Shown in pieces: positions 1-8,799 of a stretch of 64,000 nt of DNA (position 1 is the first letter of the stretch; each line of letters opens with the position of its first letter). A program made the translations under genes and the position numbers. Source of the stretch: Pseudomonas sp. UBA1879 (GTDB lineage: Bacteria > Pseudomonadota > Gammaproteobacteria > Pseudomonadales > Pseudomonadaceae); contig NZ_DDHJ01000011.1 of assembly GCF_002338065.1 (NCBI RefSeq), positions 1-64,000 of the forward strand, read 5' to 3'. The notes under the pieces are model-generated. The model ran no database searches. It was not told where the DNA came from and worked only from the letters and a program-made list of their open reading frames with translations.

Positions 1-1
1 C

Positions 2-529
2 CGACGCCGTATTCAGCAGGCCCAGGAGACGGAAGTGCTGGATGCCTACAAAGAACTCAATGCCAAGCTCAAGGAAATGATCACTGCCGTAGAGAAGCGC
101 ATCGCCGCGCAGAGCGCACAAGTCGATGCCAAACTGATGGAGCGTCTTCGCTCGATCAAAGGGCTCGGCCCGGTGACGATCAGCAGCCTGTTCTGCTATC
201 TGCCTGAGCTGGGTGATCTGAGTAGTGGCCAAGTGGCCGCGTTGGCTGGCGTGGCGCCCTACAACAATGACAGTGGGGCCAAACAAGGCATCCGACGGAT
301 CTACGGCGGAAGATCCAGACTACGTCGAGCGGTGTACATGACCGTGTTGGTGATGATCCGCTACAACGAAGATTTCAAAGCCCGTTACGCCCGCCTGCGG
401 GCGAATGGGAAATGCGCAAAGGTTGCTTTGGTCGCGTGCATGCGCGTGTTGCTGGTCAGGTTAAATGCCATGGTCCGCACTGGCGAACCATGGAAAGACC
501 AACTGGCCGTTGATCGAAGGGGGAGTTAA
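2..529 (+). mobile_element. IS110-family transposase, C-terminal part (cut by window edge)
   Basis: The reading frame is open from base 2, so the gene begins before the window and only the last ~176 residues are seen. A coiled, charged stretch is followed by the Transposase_20 (helix-hairpin-helix) domain of IS110-type DEDD transposases: SIKGLGPVTISSL, then the family pattern ending in RIYGGRSRLRRAVYM. IS110 elements usually lack long terminal inverted repeats, and none is visible in the ~60 bases after the stop at 529. Whether the element is intact cannot be judged. It is the only mobile-element signal in the window and borders the accessory sulfur/aldolase region. Confidence 0.9.
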
Positions 530-588
530 AGACAGTTGGCTCACTCCCATAGGTAAGCAGTCCACCGGTATCTGCTGTCAGGCCCTTT

Positions 589-1389
589 CTACTCCTTGTA
601 AGCCGTCCCCTGCCGATCCAGCTCGCGAATCAGCGCATTCCAGTGACGCGCCACGCCAGGCCCGTTGCCGTCCTGAAAAACCTTGGCCTGTTCCTCGACC
701 TTCTTCACCACTTCCTGGGGCGGGAAAATCAGCTCGGCATTGCCCGACGCCTGCGCGGCGATCTGGATGTTGCAGGCGTATTCCAGGTTATGCAGTTGCT
801 TGAATGCGTGTTCGACACTGATACCCGCCGTCAACAAGCCGTGATTCCTCAGGATCATCACGCTCTTGTCGCCCAGATCCGCCACCAGCCGTTCACGTTC
901 GCCCAGATCCTGAGCGATCCCTTCATAGCCGTGATAGGCCACGCGCCCCGAAAACCCCAACGAATGCTGGGAAATCAACAGCAGCCCGTTCTTCTGCGCC
1001 GACACCGCTACCCCATCCCGGGTGTGGGTGTGCAAGACCGCTTGCAGATCGGGGCGAGCAGCATGGATAGCGCTGTGGATCACATAGCCTGCGTTGTTGA
1101 TGCCCAAACCGGTAGGGTCATCGACGATGGTGCCGTCGATGTCGACCTTGACCAGATTCGACGCGGTGATTTCGTCGAACAGCAAACCAAAGGCGTTGAT
1201 CAAAAAATGCTCGTCAGGCCCCGGGACCCGCGCCGAGAAGTGGGTGTAGATGTGGTCGGTCCAGCGCTTGAGTGCGGCGATGCGATAGGCCGCCGCAAGC
1301 TTGACCCGCACCTCCCACTCTTCCGGGGTCACCCGATCGCGGACACTGCGGGTACTGGCTGGAACGGGCAAAGAACTGACACTGCTCAT
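589..1389 (-). CDS. Class II aldolase/adducin-family protein
   Basis: 266 residues, the usual size for the family. The class II aldolase/adducin fold is shown by the metal-binding motif HTHTRDGVAVSA in the middle and by LRNHGLLTAG downstream, which supplies a further zinc-ligand histidine. An early acidic/Asn region (DHIYTHFSARVPG) matches the N-terminal substrate/metal loop. Such enzymes carry out retro-aldol cleavage or decarboxylation of small hydroxy-acids or sugar phosphates; the substrate cannot be read from sequence. It lies 124 bp downstream of the LysR gene on the same strand and may be controlled by it. No signal peptide, so cytoplasmic. Confidence 0.85.
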   Translation of the reverse strand: MSSVSSLPVPASTRSVRDRVTPEEWEVRVKLAAAYRIAALKRWTDHIYTHFSARVPGPDEHFLINAFGLLFDEITASNLVKVDIDGTIVDDPTGLGINNAGYVIHSAIHAARPDLQAVLHTHTRDGVAVSAQKNGLLLISQHSLGFSGRVAYHGYEGIAQDLGERERLVADLGDKSVMILRNHGLLTAGISVEHAFKQLHNLEYACNIQIAAQASGNAELIFPPQEVVKKVEEQAKVFQDGNGPGVARHWNALIRELDRQGTAYKE

Positions 1390-1513
1390 GCATGACTCCC
1401 TGACGGTCTCGACTAGACGAATCAGGGCAGCCTATGCGCGATGGAAAATGTTTAAAAAGCACATTTTCCTCTAAGCTAATTATCAATATTTTTTATTTAG
1501 CGCCGCGCCTGCT

Positions 1514-2419
1514 TCACGCCGCCTCGCGCGCCTGCCGTAACGCATCGGCCACCAGACGCCCAAAGGAAGCCACCGGGCCTTGTAAATTCCCGAGGAATCG
1601 TGGGTAGATCAGCCACAGGTCCATCACCGGTTTGAAGTCCTTGAGCGGCACTACCGCTAACTGATCATGGTGCACGCTGCGTTCGAATAAAGGCCGCGGC
1701 ACCAGTCCTAATCCCATGCCGTCCGCCACCAGACCCAATTGAAGCTCAGTGCCGAAGGTCTCCAGATTGACCTTGAGCCCCAGGCCTTGATCGGCCAACG
1801 TGCGTTGCAACCCCGCACGAAAACCGCAACCGTCCGGGTTGAGAACGAAGCCCTGGTCGTAGCAATCCGCGAGTTTGATTGCCTTTTTCGGCTGATGCTC
1901 CTTGGCGCAGACCACCACCAACTCCATCTTGCCGATGGATTCGCCAATGATGCCTTCGGGGAAAATCTTGCCCGCCGGGAACAATGCGGCGGCGGCATCG
2001 AGCTCGCCGTTTTCGATCTTGCCGATCAGATGACTGCCCCACCCCGTGACGACCTGGGCACGCAATTCAGGGAACTGCCCGCGCAGATGCTTGAGCGCAT
2101 CGAGCAGCACCACGTCGCCGATGGTTTGCGGCACACCCAAACGCAACAGGCCGCTGGGCGGGGTGTCGCTGGCAACGAGTTCACGCAACGAATCCATTTC
2201 CCGCAGAATCGCCAGACATTTCTGATACACCTGCACGCCCATGGCCGTCGGCTTGAGGGGCTTGGTATTACGGTCGAACAGCTCGACGCCCAAGGCCTGC
2301 TCGAAGTTCTGCACGCGACGGGTGATCGCAGGCTGTGTCAGGTCCAGGGTTTCAGCGGCATGGCTGATCGACTGGCAGCGAATCACCGCCACAAAGGCGT
2401 CGATGTCATCAATTTTCAT
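1514..2419 (-). CDS. LysR-family transcriptional regulator
   Basis: 301 residues from the ATG at 2417-2419; the frame extends further upstream, but MKIDDIDAFVAVIRCQS is the canonical LysR N-terminus. Residues 1-60 form the winged helix-turn-helix (SISHAAETLDLTQPAITRRVQNFEQALG), followed by a periplasmic-binding-like effector domain. It is divergent from the thiol dioxygenase/rhodanese pair across 190 bp of AT-rich DNA, and upstream of the class II aldolase on its own strand. In P. aeruginosa, as I recall, a LysR gene also flanks the 3-mercaptopropionate dioxygenase and rhodanese genes. A role in sulfur-source control is therefore likely but inferred from position only. Confidence 0.88.
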   Translation of the reverse strand: MKIDDIDAFVAVIRCQSISHAAETLDLTQPAITRRVQNFEQALGVELFDRNTKPLKPTAMGVQVYQKCLAILREMDSLRELVASDTPPSGLLRLGVPQTIGDVVLLDALKHLRGQFPELRAQVVTGWGSHLIGKIENGELDAAAALFPAGKIFPEGIIGESIGKMELVVVCAKEHQPKKAIKLADCYDQGFVLNPDGCGFRAGLQRTLADQGLGLKVNLETFGTELQLGLVADGMGLGLVPRPLFERSVHHDQLAVVPLKDFKPVMDLWLIYPRFLGNLQGPVASFGRLVADALRQAREAA

Positions 2420-2609
2420 TCGGTTCGCACATGAAAAACGGAGGGAAGATAGGCAAAAAGCATAATTCCAAATGTGCCGGATGGATACCCCGCGAATGTG
2501 CCGTGCGGTTATCAAATGCTTTTTCGTTATAACCTAATCATCAATAAATAGCATATTAAGCGCGGGCATTATGCTTATATTGTCTACTCAAACCTGCCGT
2601 GGAGCCTCT

Positions 2610-3218
2610 ATGACTCAACCCCGACACCCCGAGCGCCTGCGGGAATTCATTGGCGCGCTCGCTGAATTGATCGACAGCAACCCACGCGAAGGTGACCTGC
2701 TGCACCGGGGTGGCAAACTGCTGGGTCAACTGGTGCGCTACGACGACTGGCTGCCGGATGAATTCGCCATCCCCGATCCTACGCGCTACCAGCAATTTCT
2801 GCTGCACGCCGATTCCCGTCAGCGTTTTTCCATCGTCAGTTTCGTCTGGGGGCCGGGTCAGAGTACGCCCATTCATGACCATCGCGTCTGGGGGCTGATC
2901 GGTATGTTGCGGGGCGCTGAATACTCGCAGGGCTTCGCCCGCAGCGCGGCGGGACGGCTGGAGCAGGAAGGCCCGGCGATTCGTCTCGAGCCCGGTCATG
3001 TCGAAGCACTGTCCCCGCGCAACAACGACATTCATCAGGTCAGCAACGCGTTCGATGACCAAGTGTCGATCAGCATTCATGTGTATGGCGCCAATATTGG
3101 TGCTGTTAAACGCGCTGTCTATCAACCGGACGGCAGCGAGAAACTGTTCATTTCCGGCTATTCAAATGCCTATCTCCCGAACATCTGGGACCTGTCCAAA
3201 GAGAACCACGCCCAATGA
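2610..3218 (+). CDS. Gln-type thiol dioxygenase (3-mercaptopropionate/cysteine dioxygenase)
   Basis: 202 residues starting at the ATG at 2610, preceded by GGAG; the upstream extension in frame has no support. A cupin fold with the three-histidine iron site is visible: His89 and His91 in PIHDHRVWG, and His142 in DIHQVS. The protein oxidises a thiol to a sulfinate with O2. Residue 62 is glutamine and residue 168 is arginine, the pair that defines the bacterial Gln-type thiol dioxygenases that prefer 3-mercaptopropionate (P. aeruginosa 3MDO), rather than the Arg-type cysteine dioxygenases. It overlaps the rhodanese gene by 4 bp (ATGA), so the two are translationally coupled. Substrate preference is an inference from these two positions. 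Confidence 0.88.
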   Translation: MTQPRHPERLREFIGALAELIDSNPREGDLLHRGGKLLGQLVRYDDWLPDEFAIPDPTRYQQFLLHADSRQRFSIVSFVWGPGQSTPIHDHRVWGLIGMLRGAEYSQGFARSAAGRLEQEGPAIRLEPGHVEALSPRNNDIHQVSNAFDDQVSISIHVYGANIGAVKRAVYQPDGSEKLFISGYSNAYLPNIWDLSKENHAQ

Positions 3219-4795
3219 CCCCTAGCACCCGATCATTCGCTGACATCCGCAACGCCTTGCTGAATAAAGAAGAAGTCGCGCTGGTGGACGTGCGCGAAGA
3301 AGCGCCTTTCGCCGAAGCTCACCCGCTGTTTGCGGCCAATATCCCGCTGTCGAAACTGGAGTTGGAAGTGTTGTCACGCATCCCACGCCGTGACACCGCA
3401 ATTACCCTCTATGACAACGGCGAAGGCTTGGTGCAGCCGGCCCTCTCGCGCTTGTGGGACCTGGGCTACACCCACGTCGCGCTGCTCGAAGGCGGTCTGC
3501 AAGGCTGGCGCGAAGCGGGCGGCGAACTGTTCATCGATGTCAACGTCCCGAGCAAGGCTTTTGGCGAACTGGTCGAACATCACCGTCACACCCCGTCGCT
3601 GGCCGCCGAGGAAGTCAAAGCGCTGCTCGACAGCAAAGCCGACGTGGTGGTGCTGGATGCCCGCCGCTATGACGAATACCAGACCATGAGCATTCCCACC
3701 GGCGTCAGCGTGCCGGGCGCCGAGCTGGTGCTGCGCGCTCGCGAACTGGCACCGGACCCCAATACCCGCATCATCGTCAACTGCGCCGGACGCACCCGTA
3801 GCATCATCGGCACGCAGTCGCTGGTGAACGCAGGTCTGCCGAACCCGGTTTCCGCCCTGCGCAATGGCACCATCGGCTGGCTGCTGGCGGGCCAGACGCT
3901 GGATCACGGCCAGTCGCGACGCTTTGCCGAGGTCAGCGAGCAGACCTTGGCGGTCGCTCGCGAAGACGCTCGCAAGGTGGCCGACAAAGCCGGGGTAAAA
4001 CGCGGCGAGCGTTCGAACCTGCAGACGTGGCAAGCCGAGGCCGCGCGGACGACATACCTGTTCGACGTGCGCACCCCCGAGGAATTCGAGAGCGGCCACT
4101 TGCCGGGCGCGCGTTCAACCCCGGGTGGCCAGTTGGTGCAGGAAACCGATCACTACGCCAGCGTGCGCGGGGCGCGCATTGTGCTGGTCGATGACGACGG
4201 CGTCAGGGCCAACATGTCGGCGTCATGGCTGGCGCAGCTGGGCTGGGAGGTCTACGTGCTCGACGATCTGCGCCCGCAGGATTTCAGCGAGAAAGGCGCC
4301 TGGAATGCGCCGATCCCGACGCCCTGGCAGGCCGAAGAAATCACCCCTGACACCCTCCGCCACTGGCAGGCGCACGGCAGCGTCGCGGTGCTGGATTTTA
4401 CCGCCAGCGCCAATTACGTGAAGCAACATATCCCGGGCGCCTGGTGGACCTTGCGTGCCGACCTGTCAAACGCGCTGCGTAAAATCCCTGCCGCTGAGCA
4501 GTACGTCCTCACCTGCGGCAGCAGCAAGCTGGCGCGACTGGCCGTGCCGGAGGTCGAAGCGCTCACCGGCAAGCCGGTGTTTCTGCTCAAGGACGGCACT
4601 GCCAGCTGGGTCAACGCCGGATTCGAACTGGAAAGCGGTGAAACCCGCCTCGCCTCCCCGCGTATCGATCGCTATCGCCGTCCCTATGAAGGCACCGATG
4701 CGCCGCGCGAAGCGATGCAGGCGTATCTGGATTGGGAGTTTGGCCTGGTGGAGCAACTAGGCCGGGATGGCACCCATGGGTTCAAGGTGATTTAA
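3215..4795 (+). CDS. Four-domain rhodanese (thiosulfate/sulfane sulfurtransferase)
   Basis: 526 residues made of four rhodanese repeats at about 1-110, 125-235, 265-360 and 375-480, plus a C-terminal tail. The persulfide-forming loop has a cysteine in domain 2 (Cys190, VNCAGRTRS) and domain 4 (Cys434, LTCGSSKLA). It is replaced by Tyr-Asp in domain 1 (residues 66-67) and by three Asp in domain 3 (326-328), so two domains are probably structural or binding modules. It moves sulfane sulfur between thiols. Coupling by a 4-bp overlap to the thiol dioxygenase suggests it handles sulfinate or persulfide products of thiol catabolism. No signal peptide; cytoplasmic. Confidence 0.9.
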   Translation: MTPSTRSFADIRNALLNKEEVALVDVREEAPFAEAHPLFAANIPLSKLELEVLSRIPRRDTAITLYDNGEGLVQPALSRLWDLGYTHVALLEGGLQGWREAGGELFIDVNVPSKAFGELVEHHRHTPSLAAEEVKALLDSKADVVVLDARRYDEYQTMSIPTGVSVPGAELVLRARELAPDPNTRIIVNCAGRTRSIIGTQSLVNAGLPNPVSALRNGTIGWLLAGQTLDHGQSRRFAEVSEQTLAVAREDARKVADKAGVKRGERSNLQTWQAEAARTTYLFDVRTPEEFESGHLPGARSTPGGQLVQETDHYASVRGARIVLVDDDGVRANMSASWLAQLGWEVYVLDDLRPQDFSEKGAWNAPIPTPWQAEEITPDTLRHWQAHGSVAVLDFTASANYVKQHIPGAWWTLRADLSNALRKIPAAEQYVLTCGSSKLARLAVPEVEALTGKPVFLLKDGTASWVNAGFELESGETRLASPRIDRYRRPYEGTDAPREAMQAYLDWEFGLVEQLGRDGTHGFKVI

Positions 4796-4811
4796 ACGGT
4801 ACTGCCGTTCC

Positions 4812-4840
4812 GTAGGAGCGCGCCTGCCCGCGCGCTCCTG
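4812..4840. repeat. REP-like palindrome
   Basis: Arms GGAGCGCGC (4815-4823) and GCGCGCTCC (4830-4838) flank a 6-base loop just after the rhodanese stop. It belongs to the GTAGGAG-type REP family seen elsewhere in this window and may also act as a transcription-end hairpin, although there is no T tract. Confidence 0.7.
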
Positions 4841-4994
4841 CGATCTGGCGTGCATGTTGAAACCACACTTAATTAAAATATTGCATATTAAAGACTTCGA
4901 AAATTACCCAATTACATAATTAGCATATAACCAAACGATTCTTCTCAAGCGTTTCTTATAGGCATAAGGTCATAACCCTGAGGCCGACCCCCTG

Positions 4995-5028
4995 CCAGGC
5001 GGAGGCAACGAACCCTTTCCGAGCCTGG
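4995..5028 (+). promoter_or_regulatory. Possible structured leader before the sulfonate-type binding protein
   Basis: Twelve bases upstream of the start codon there is a stem CCAGGC (4995-5000) / GCCTGG (5023-5028) with a purine-rich loop containing GGAGGCAACG. The second arm overlaps the likely ribosome binding site (CTGGAG). This could gate translation, but it matches no riboswitch class I can recognise. Confidence 0.25.
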
Positions 5029-5039
5029 AGACACGCTTC

Positions 5040-6050
5040 ATGTCCGCCCCTATTTTCAAATCGCTGCACCTCAAAAAGCTCCTGTTGGGTGCGCTGTTGA
5101 CGTTGTCTGTCGGTCAATACAGCCAAGCGGCCGACGCGTTGCAACCGCTGCTGGTCGCCAATCAGAAATCCGCACTGAAGGTCTTGCTGGAAGTTTCCGG
5201 CGAGCTGAAAAACGTGCCCTACGAAATCAAATTCTCCGAATTCCCGTCTGCCTCCCCCTTGGGTGAGGCTCTGAACGCCGGTGCGGTGGATGTCGGTGCT
5301 CTGGGCGATGCGCCCTACGTATTCGCGCTGGGGGCTGGCGGCCCGTTGAAGGTGATCAGCATTACCCACGTCGACGGCCGCTACACCACTGCACTGATCG
5401 TGCGCAACGACTCGCCGGTTAAATCCGTGGCCGACCTCAAGGGCAAACGTATTGTCACCGGCCGCGGATCGATTGGCCATTACCTGGCGATTCGCGCCCT
5501 CAACGAAGCAGGCTTGAAAACCGGCGACGTCAACTTCGTTTATCTGCTGCCAAGCGAGTCGCGGCTGATCCTCGACAACGGCGACGCTGACGCCTGGGCC
5601 ACGTGGGCGCCCTACACCACCGTCGCCACGCAGAACGGCGCGCGCATTTTGCCCAATGGCCCGGACCTGCTGACCAATCATTCCTACCTCGCGGCTACCA
5701 GCAAGGCGATCAGCGAAAAACGCGCGCAGCTGGACGATTTCGTCGTGCGTCTCGATCGCGCCTACCGCTGGGTCAACGCCCATCCCAAGGAATACGCCGC
5801 CGCTCAGACCAAAGTCACCGGCCTGCCGGTCGAGGTCCATCTGGCGGTCAACCAAGACACCAAAATGGAGCGAGTCAGCATTGACGACAGCGTGATCAAG
5901 GGCCTGCAGAACACCGCAGACATCTACCAACGCGAGGGCATTCTCAACAAACACGTCGACGTGTCCCACGGTTTCGACTCCAGTTTCAACGCCATTCGCC
6001 TCGCCGCTGAACAGGCCGCCGAGAAAACCGATGCCCAGGCGGCGCGCTAA
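5040..6050 (+). CDS. Sulfonate/taurine-type ABC substrate-binding protein (SsuA/TauA-like)
   Basis: 336 residues with a Sec signal peptide (Lys-Lys, hydrophobic LLLGALLTLSVG, cleavage near SQAAD), so periplasmic. The body is an NMT1/SsuA-type binding fold: PSASPLGEALNAGAVDVGALGDAP near residue 80 and SVADLKGKRIVTGRGS near 130 are the family signatures. It should bind an organosulfur ligand. No ABC permease or ATPase is adjacent; the gene runs 27 bp upstream of a flavin monooxygenase. The mature protein has no cysteine, which excludes a DszB-like desulfinase role despite the Dsz-like neighbours. Upstream DNA is very AT-rich. Confidence 0.88.
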   Translation: MSAPIFKSLHLKKLLLGALLTLSVGQYSQAADALQPLLVANQKSALKVLLEVSGELKNVPYEIKFSEFPSASPLGEALNAGAVDVGALGDAPYVFALGAGGPLKVISITHVDGRYTTALIVRNDSPVKSVADLKGKRIVTGRGSIGHYLAIRALNEAGLKTGDVNFVYLLPSESRLILDNGDADAWATWAPYTTVATQNGARILPNGPDLLTNHSYLAATSKAISEKRAQLDDFVVRLDRAYRWVNAHPKEYAAAQTKVTGLPVEVHLAVNQDTKMERVSIDDSVIKGLQNTADIYQREGILNKHVDVSHGFDSSFNAIRLAAEQAAEKTDAQAAR

Positions 6051-6077
6051 GCGACCGACATTCAGGAGAGCATTCCC

Positions 6078-7445
6078 ATGAGCACACCTCGACAACTCAA
6101 ATTCGGCGCCATGGTTCATGGCGTGGGTCATGGCTGGGGTGAATGGCGTCACCCCGATGCCCAGGCCGACGCCAGCACCAATTTCCAGTGGTACAAGGGC
6201 CAGGCGCGCCTGGCCGAAGACGCGAAATTCGACTTCGTGTTCATCGCCGATAGCCTGCACATTCACGAGAAATCCAGCCCGCATTACCTCAACCGTTTCG
6301 AGCCGCTGACGATCCTTTCCGCACTGGCCGCGACCACCTCGAAGATCGGCCTGGTGGCGACGGTCACCGTCAGTTATACCGAGCCGTTCCAGGTCGCTCG
6401 CCAATTCTCGTCGCTGGACCACATCAGCGGTGGTCGCGCTGGCTGGAACATCGTCACGTCGTGGCTCAGCGGCACTGCGGAAAACTTCAGCAAAAGCGAG
6501 CACCCACCCCATGCCGTGCGCTATCGCATCGCCAAGGAACACGTCTCGACGGTCAAGGGCCTGTGGGATTCCTGGGAGGACGACGCCTTTACGCGCAACA
6601 AACAGACCGGTGAATTCTTCGACCGCGACAAGCTGCATTCGCTGAATCACAACGGCGAGTTCTTTCAGGTCAAAGGCCCTCTGAACATCGCGCGGTCGCG
6701 TCAGGGTCAGCCGGTGCTGTTTCAGGCTGGCACCTCGGAAGACGGCCGTCAGTTCGCTGCTGAATATTCCGACGCCATTTTTGTCCACGCGGAGTCGTTT
6801 GAAGAGTCAAAAGCCTACTATGCCGACCTCAAACGGCGCGCCAAGGGCTTTGGCCGCAACCCTGACGCGCTGTCGATCCTCCCCGGCATTCGGCCGATCG
6901 TGGGCCGGGATGCAGACGAGGTGGAACGCCGCTATCAACAGGCCGTTGAATTGGTGAGCATCGAGGACGCTATCGTCGCGCTGGGTCGCCCGTTCAACGA
7001 TCACGACTTCACTCAATACCCGCTGGACGCGCCGTTCCCTGACCTCGGCGACCTGGGGTCCAACAGCCAGAAAGGTGGCTCTGACCGCATCAAGCAGCAG
7101 GCGCGGGAGCACAACCTGACGTTGCGTCAGGTGGCGCTGGATTTTTCCCGGCCTCGTCGCGAATTCGTTGGCACACCGGAGCAGGTCGCCGACCAGATTC
7201 AGCACTGGTTCGAGAACGGCGCCAGCGACGGGTTCATCATCAATTCGCTGCTGCCCGATGGTTTGCAGTACTTCACCGAGCTGGTGATTCCGGTGCTGCA
7301 ACAACGCGGGCTGCAACGCAGGGACTACGCGGGATCGACGCTGCGGGAACATCTCGGGCTGCAATTCCCGGTCAACCGCTACACCGCCGCACGTGAAGAC
7401 GCCGCACAGCCCGCCCCATTGCCAAAAGCGCAGGCCTCGGCATGA
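6078..7445 (+). CDS. LLM-class FMN-dependent monooxygenase (NtaA/SnaA/DszA group)
   Basis: 455 residues, the size of DszA and NtaA. A TIM-barrel bacterial luciferase-like enzyme: FDFVFIADSLHIHE near residue 55, GLVATVTVSYTEPFQVARQFSSLDHISGGR-type block near 95-120 and GWNIVTSW directly after, and the phosphate-binding QAGTSEDGRQFAA near 220. These enzymes use FMNH2 from a separate reductase to insert oxygen and cleave C-S or C-N bonds. Placed between a sulfonate-type binding protein and an SfnB/DszC-like gene (4-bp ATGA overlap), it most likely desulfurises an organosulfur compound. The exact substrate is unknown. No flavin reductase gene is present nearby. Confidence 0.88.
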   Translation: MSTPRQLKFGAMVHGVGHGWGEWRHPDAQADASTNFQWYKGQARLAEDAKFDFVFIADSLHIHEKSSPHYLNRFEPLTILSALAATTSKIGLVATVTVSYTEPFQVARQFSSLDHISGGRAGWNIVTSWLSGTAENFSKSEHPPHAVRYRIAKEHVSTVKGLWDSWEDDAFTRNKQTGEFFDRDKLHSLNHNGEFFQVKGPLNIARSRQGQPVLFQAGTSEDGRQFAAEYSDAIFVHAESFEESKAYYADLKRRAKGFGRNPDALSILPGIRPIVGRDADEVERRYQQAVELVSIEDAIVALGRPFNDHDFTQYPLDAPFPDLGDLGSNSQKGGSDRIKQQAREHNLTLRQVALDFSRPRREFVGTPEQVADQIQHWFENGASDGFIINSLLPDGLQYFTELVIPVLQQRGLQRRDYAGSTLREHLGLQFPVNRYTAAREDAAQPAPLPKAQASA

Positions 7446-8626
7446 GCGCAGGTCTGAATCGACAGGCAATCGCGGCGGACGTCGAGTCGGACGAGGGGTT
7501 TCGTGCACGCTTGCGCGACATCACTCAACGTCTGGCGCACACCGCCGCGCGTTATGACGAGAGTGGCGAGTTTCCACACGACAATTTCCGCTTGCTGCAT
7601 GAGCACCATTTGCTCGGTCTCACCGTTGCGCAATCGCTGGGTGGCGGTGGCGCGGACCTGAAGCGGGCGCAGCAGGTGATCAGTGCCGTCGCCCGGGGTG
7701 AGCCGTCCACGGCGCTGATTCTGGTGATGCAATACCTGCAACATGCGCGGCTGCAAACGACCCCGAACTGGCCGGAGCACCTGCGTCGGCGAGTCGGGCT
7801 TGATGCGGTGAACAACGGCGCGCTGCTCAATGCCTTGCGTGTCGAGCCCGACCTCGGCTCGCCCTCGCGGGGCGGGTTGCCCGCCACCACCGCTCGGCGC
7901 ACGGCAGAAGGCTGGCGGCTCAGCGGACAAAAGATCTACTCGACGGGCAGCCACGGCCTGACCTGGTTCAACGTCTGGGCGCGCAGTGACGACGAGGATC
8001 CGCTGGTGGGCGTCTGGCTGGTGCGCAAGGACAGCCCCGGCGTGACCATCGTCGAGGATTGGGACCACCTGGGCATGCGCGCGACCTGCAGCCATGAAGT
8101 GGTGTTCGACGACGTGCTGGTGCCCCTGGACCAGGCCGTCAACGTCAGCCCCGCCCGCCTGGTGCAACCGGAACTGGACGCCGCCGGGCTGCTGTGGATG
8201 TCGGTGTTGCTGTCATCGGTTTACGACGGCATCGCCCAATCAGCGCGGGACTGGCTGGTGGAATTCCTGGAGACCCGTACGCCCTCGAACCTTGGCGCCT
8301 CGTTGTCGACCTTGCCGCGTTTTCAGGAAGCCGTTGGCCACATCGACACGTTGCTGTTCGCCAACCGCACCCTGCTCGACGCCGCTACTCACGGCCTGAC
8401 ACCCGCCCACCACGCGGCGCAGATCAAATACCTAGTCACCGCCAACGCCATCCGCGCCGTGGAACTGGCAATCGAAGCCACCGGCAACCCCGGCCTGTCA
8501 CGCAACAACCCGCTGCAACGGCACTACCGCAACGTCGTGTGTGGCCGGGTGCACATGCCGCAGAACGATGTGGTGTTGCAGGGGGTTGGCAAAGCGGTGT
8601 TTGCGAGAAGAAAGCCTCAGGTCTGA
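7442..8626 (+). CDS. Acyl-CoA-dehydrogenase-like flavoenzyme, SfnB/DszC-like (sulfur acquisition)
   Basis: 394 residues with the three-part acyl-CoA dehydrogenase architecture: N-terminal helices, a middle beta domain (SGQKIYSTGSHGLTWF, then GMRATCSHEVVFDDV) and a C-terminal helical domain. The C-terminus has the H-rich block RHYRNVVCGRVHMPQND typical of SfnB/DszC-type flavin monooxygenases rather than fatty-acid dehydrogenases. It overlaps the LLM monooxygenase by 4 bp, so the pair is co-translated. Such partners oxidise thioethers or sulfur heterocycles, or feed sulfone oxidation. SfnB is a known sulfate-starvation gene in Pseudomonas; the equivalence here is by family and context. Confidence 0.83.
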   Translation: MSAGLNRQAIAADVESDEGFRARLRDITQRLAHTAARYDESGEFPHDNFRLLHEHHLLGLTVAQSLGGGGADLKRAQQVISAVARGEPSTALILVMQYLQHARLQTTPNWPEHLRRRVGLDAVNNGALLNALRVEPDLGSPSRGGLPATTARRTAEGWRLSGQKIYSTGSHGLTWFNVWARSDDEDPLVGVWLVRKDSPGVTIVEDWDHLGMRATCSHEVVFDDVLVPLDQAVNVSPARLVQPELDAAGLLWMSVLLSSVYDGIAQSARDWLVEFLETRTPSNLGASLSTLPRFQEAVGHIDTLLFANRTLLDAATHGLTPAHHAAQIKYLVTANAIRAVELAIEATGNPGLSRNNPLQRHYRNVVCGRVHMPQNDVVLQGVGKAVFARRKPQV

Positions 8627-8661
8627 TCGCACGGCTTGCCCCGTGCGTCGCCTGTGAAAAT

Positions 8662-8760
8662 GAGTTTGCTCACGAAGGCTGTCTCTCAGACGCTGAAATG
8701 GCGGCGACTGCACTGGCGTCTTCGTGAGCAAGCCCCTGCGAGTTGCGCAGCGCAGGGGGC
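8662..8760. repeat. REP pair / bidirectional terminator-like hairpins
   Basis: Inverted arms TTGCTCACGAAG (8666-8677) and CTTCGTGAGCAA (8720-8731) are followed by a second hairpin, GCCCCTGCG (8732-8740) with CGCAGGGGGC (8751-8760). It lies between two genes that converge, a typical position for REP elements and for a shared transcription end. Confidence 0.6.
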
Positions 8761-8799
8761 TCGGTGGCACCCGCTATAAACGCTGAAACCCTGACACCC

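Noticed and set aside
5040..6050. The binding protein as a DszB-like desulfinase
   Set aside because: It has an export signal and not a single cysteine, while DszB is cytoplasmic and depends on a catalytic cysteine.
4956..6788. 610-residue open frame on the minus strand across the binding protein and the monooxygenase
   Set aside because: It runs antisense to two clear genes, has no recognisable domain, and long antisense frames are expected with this GC-rich codon bias.
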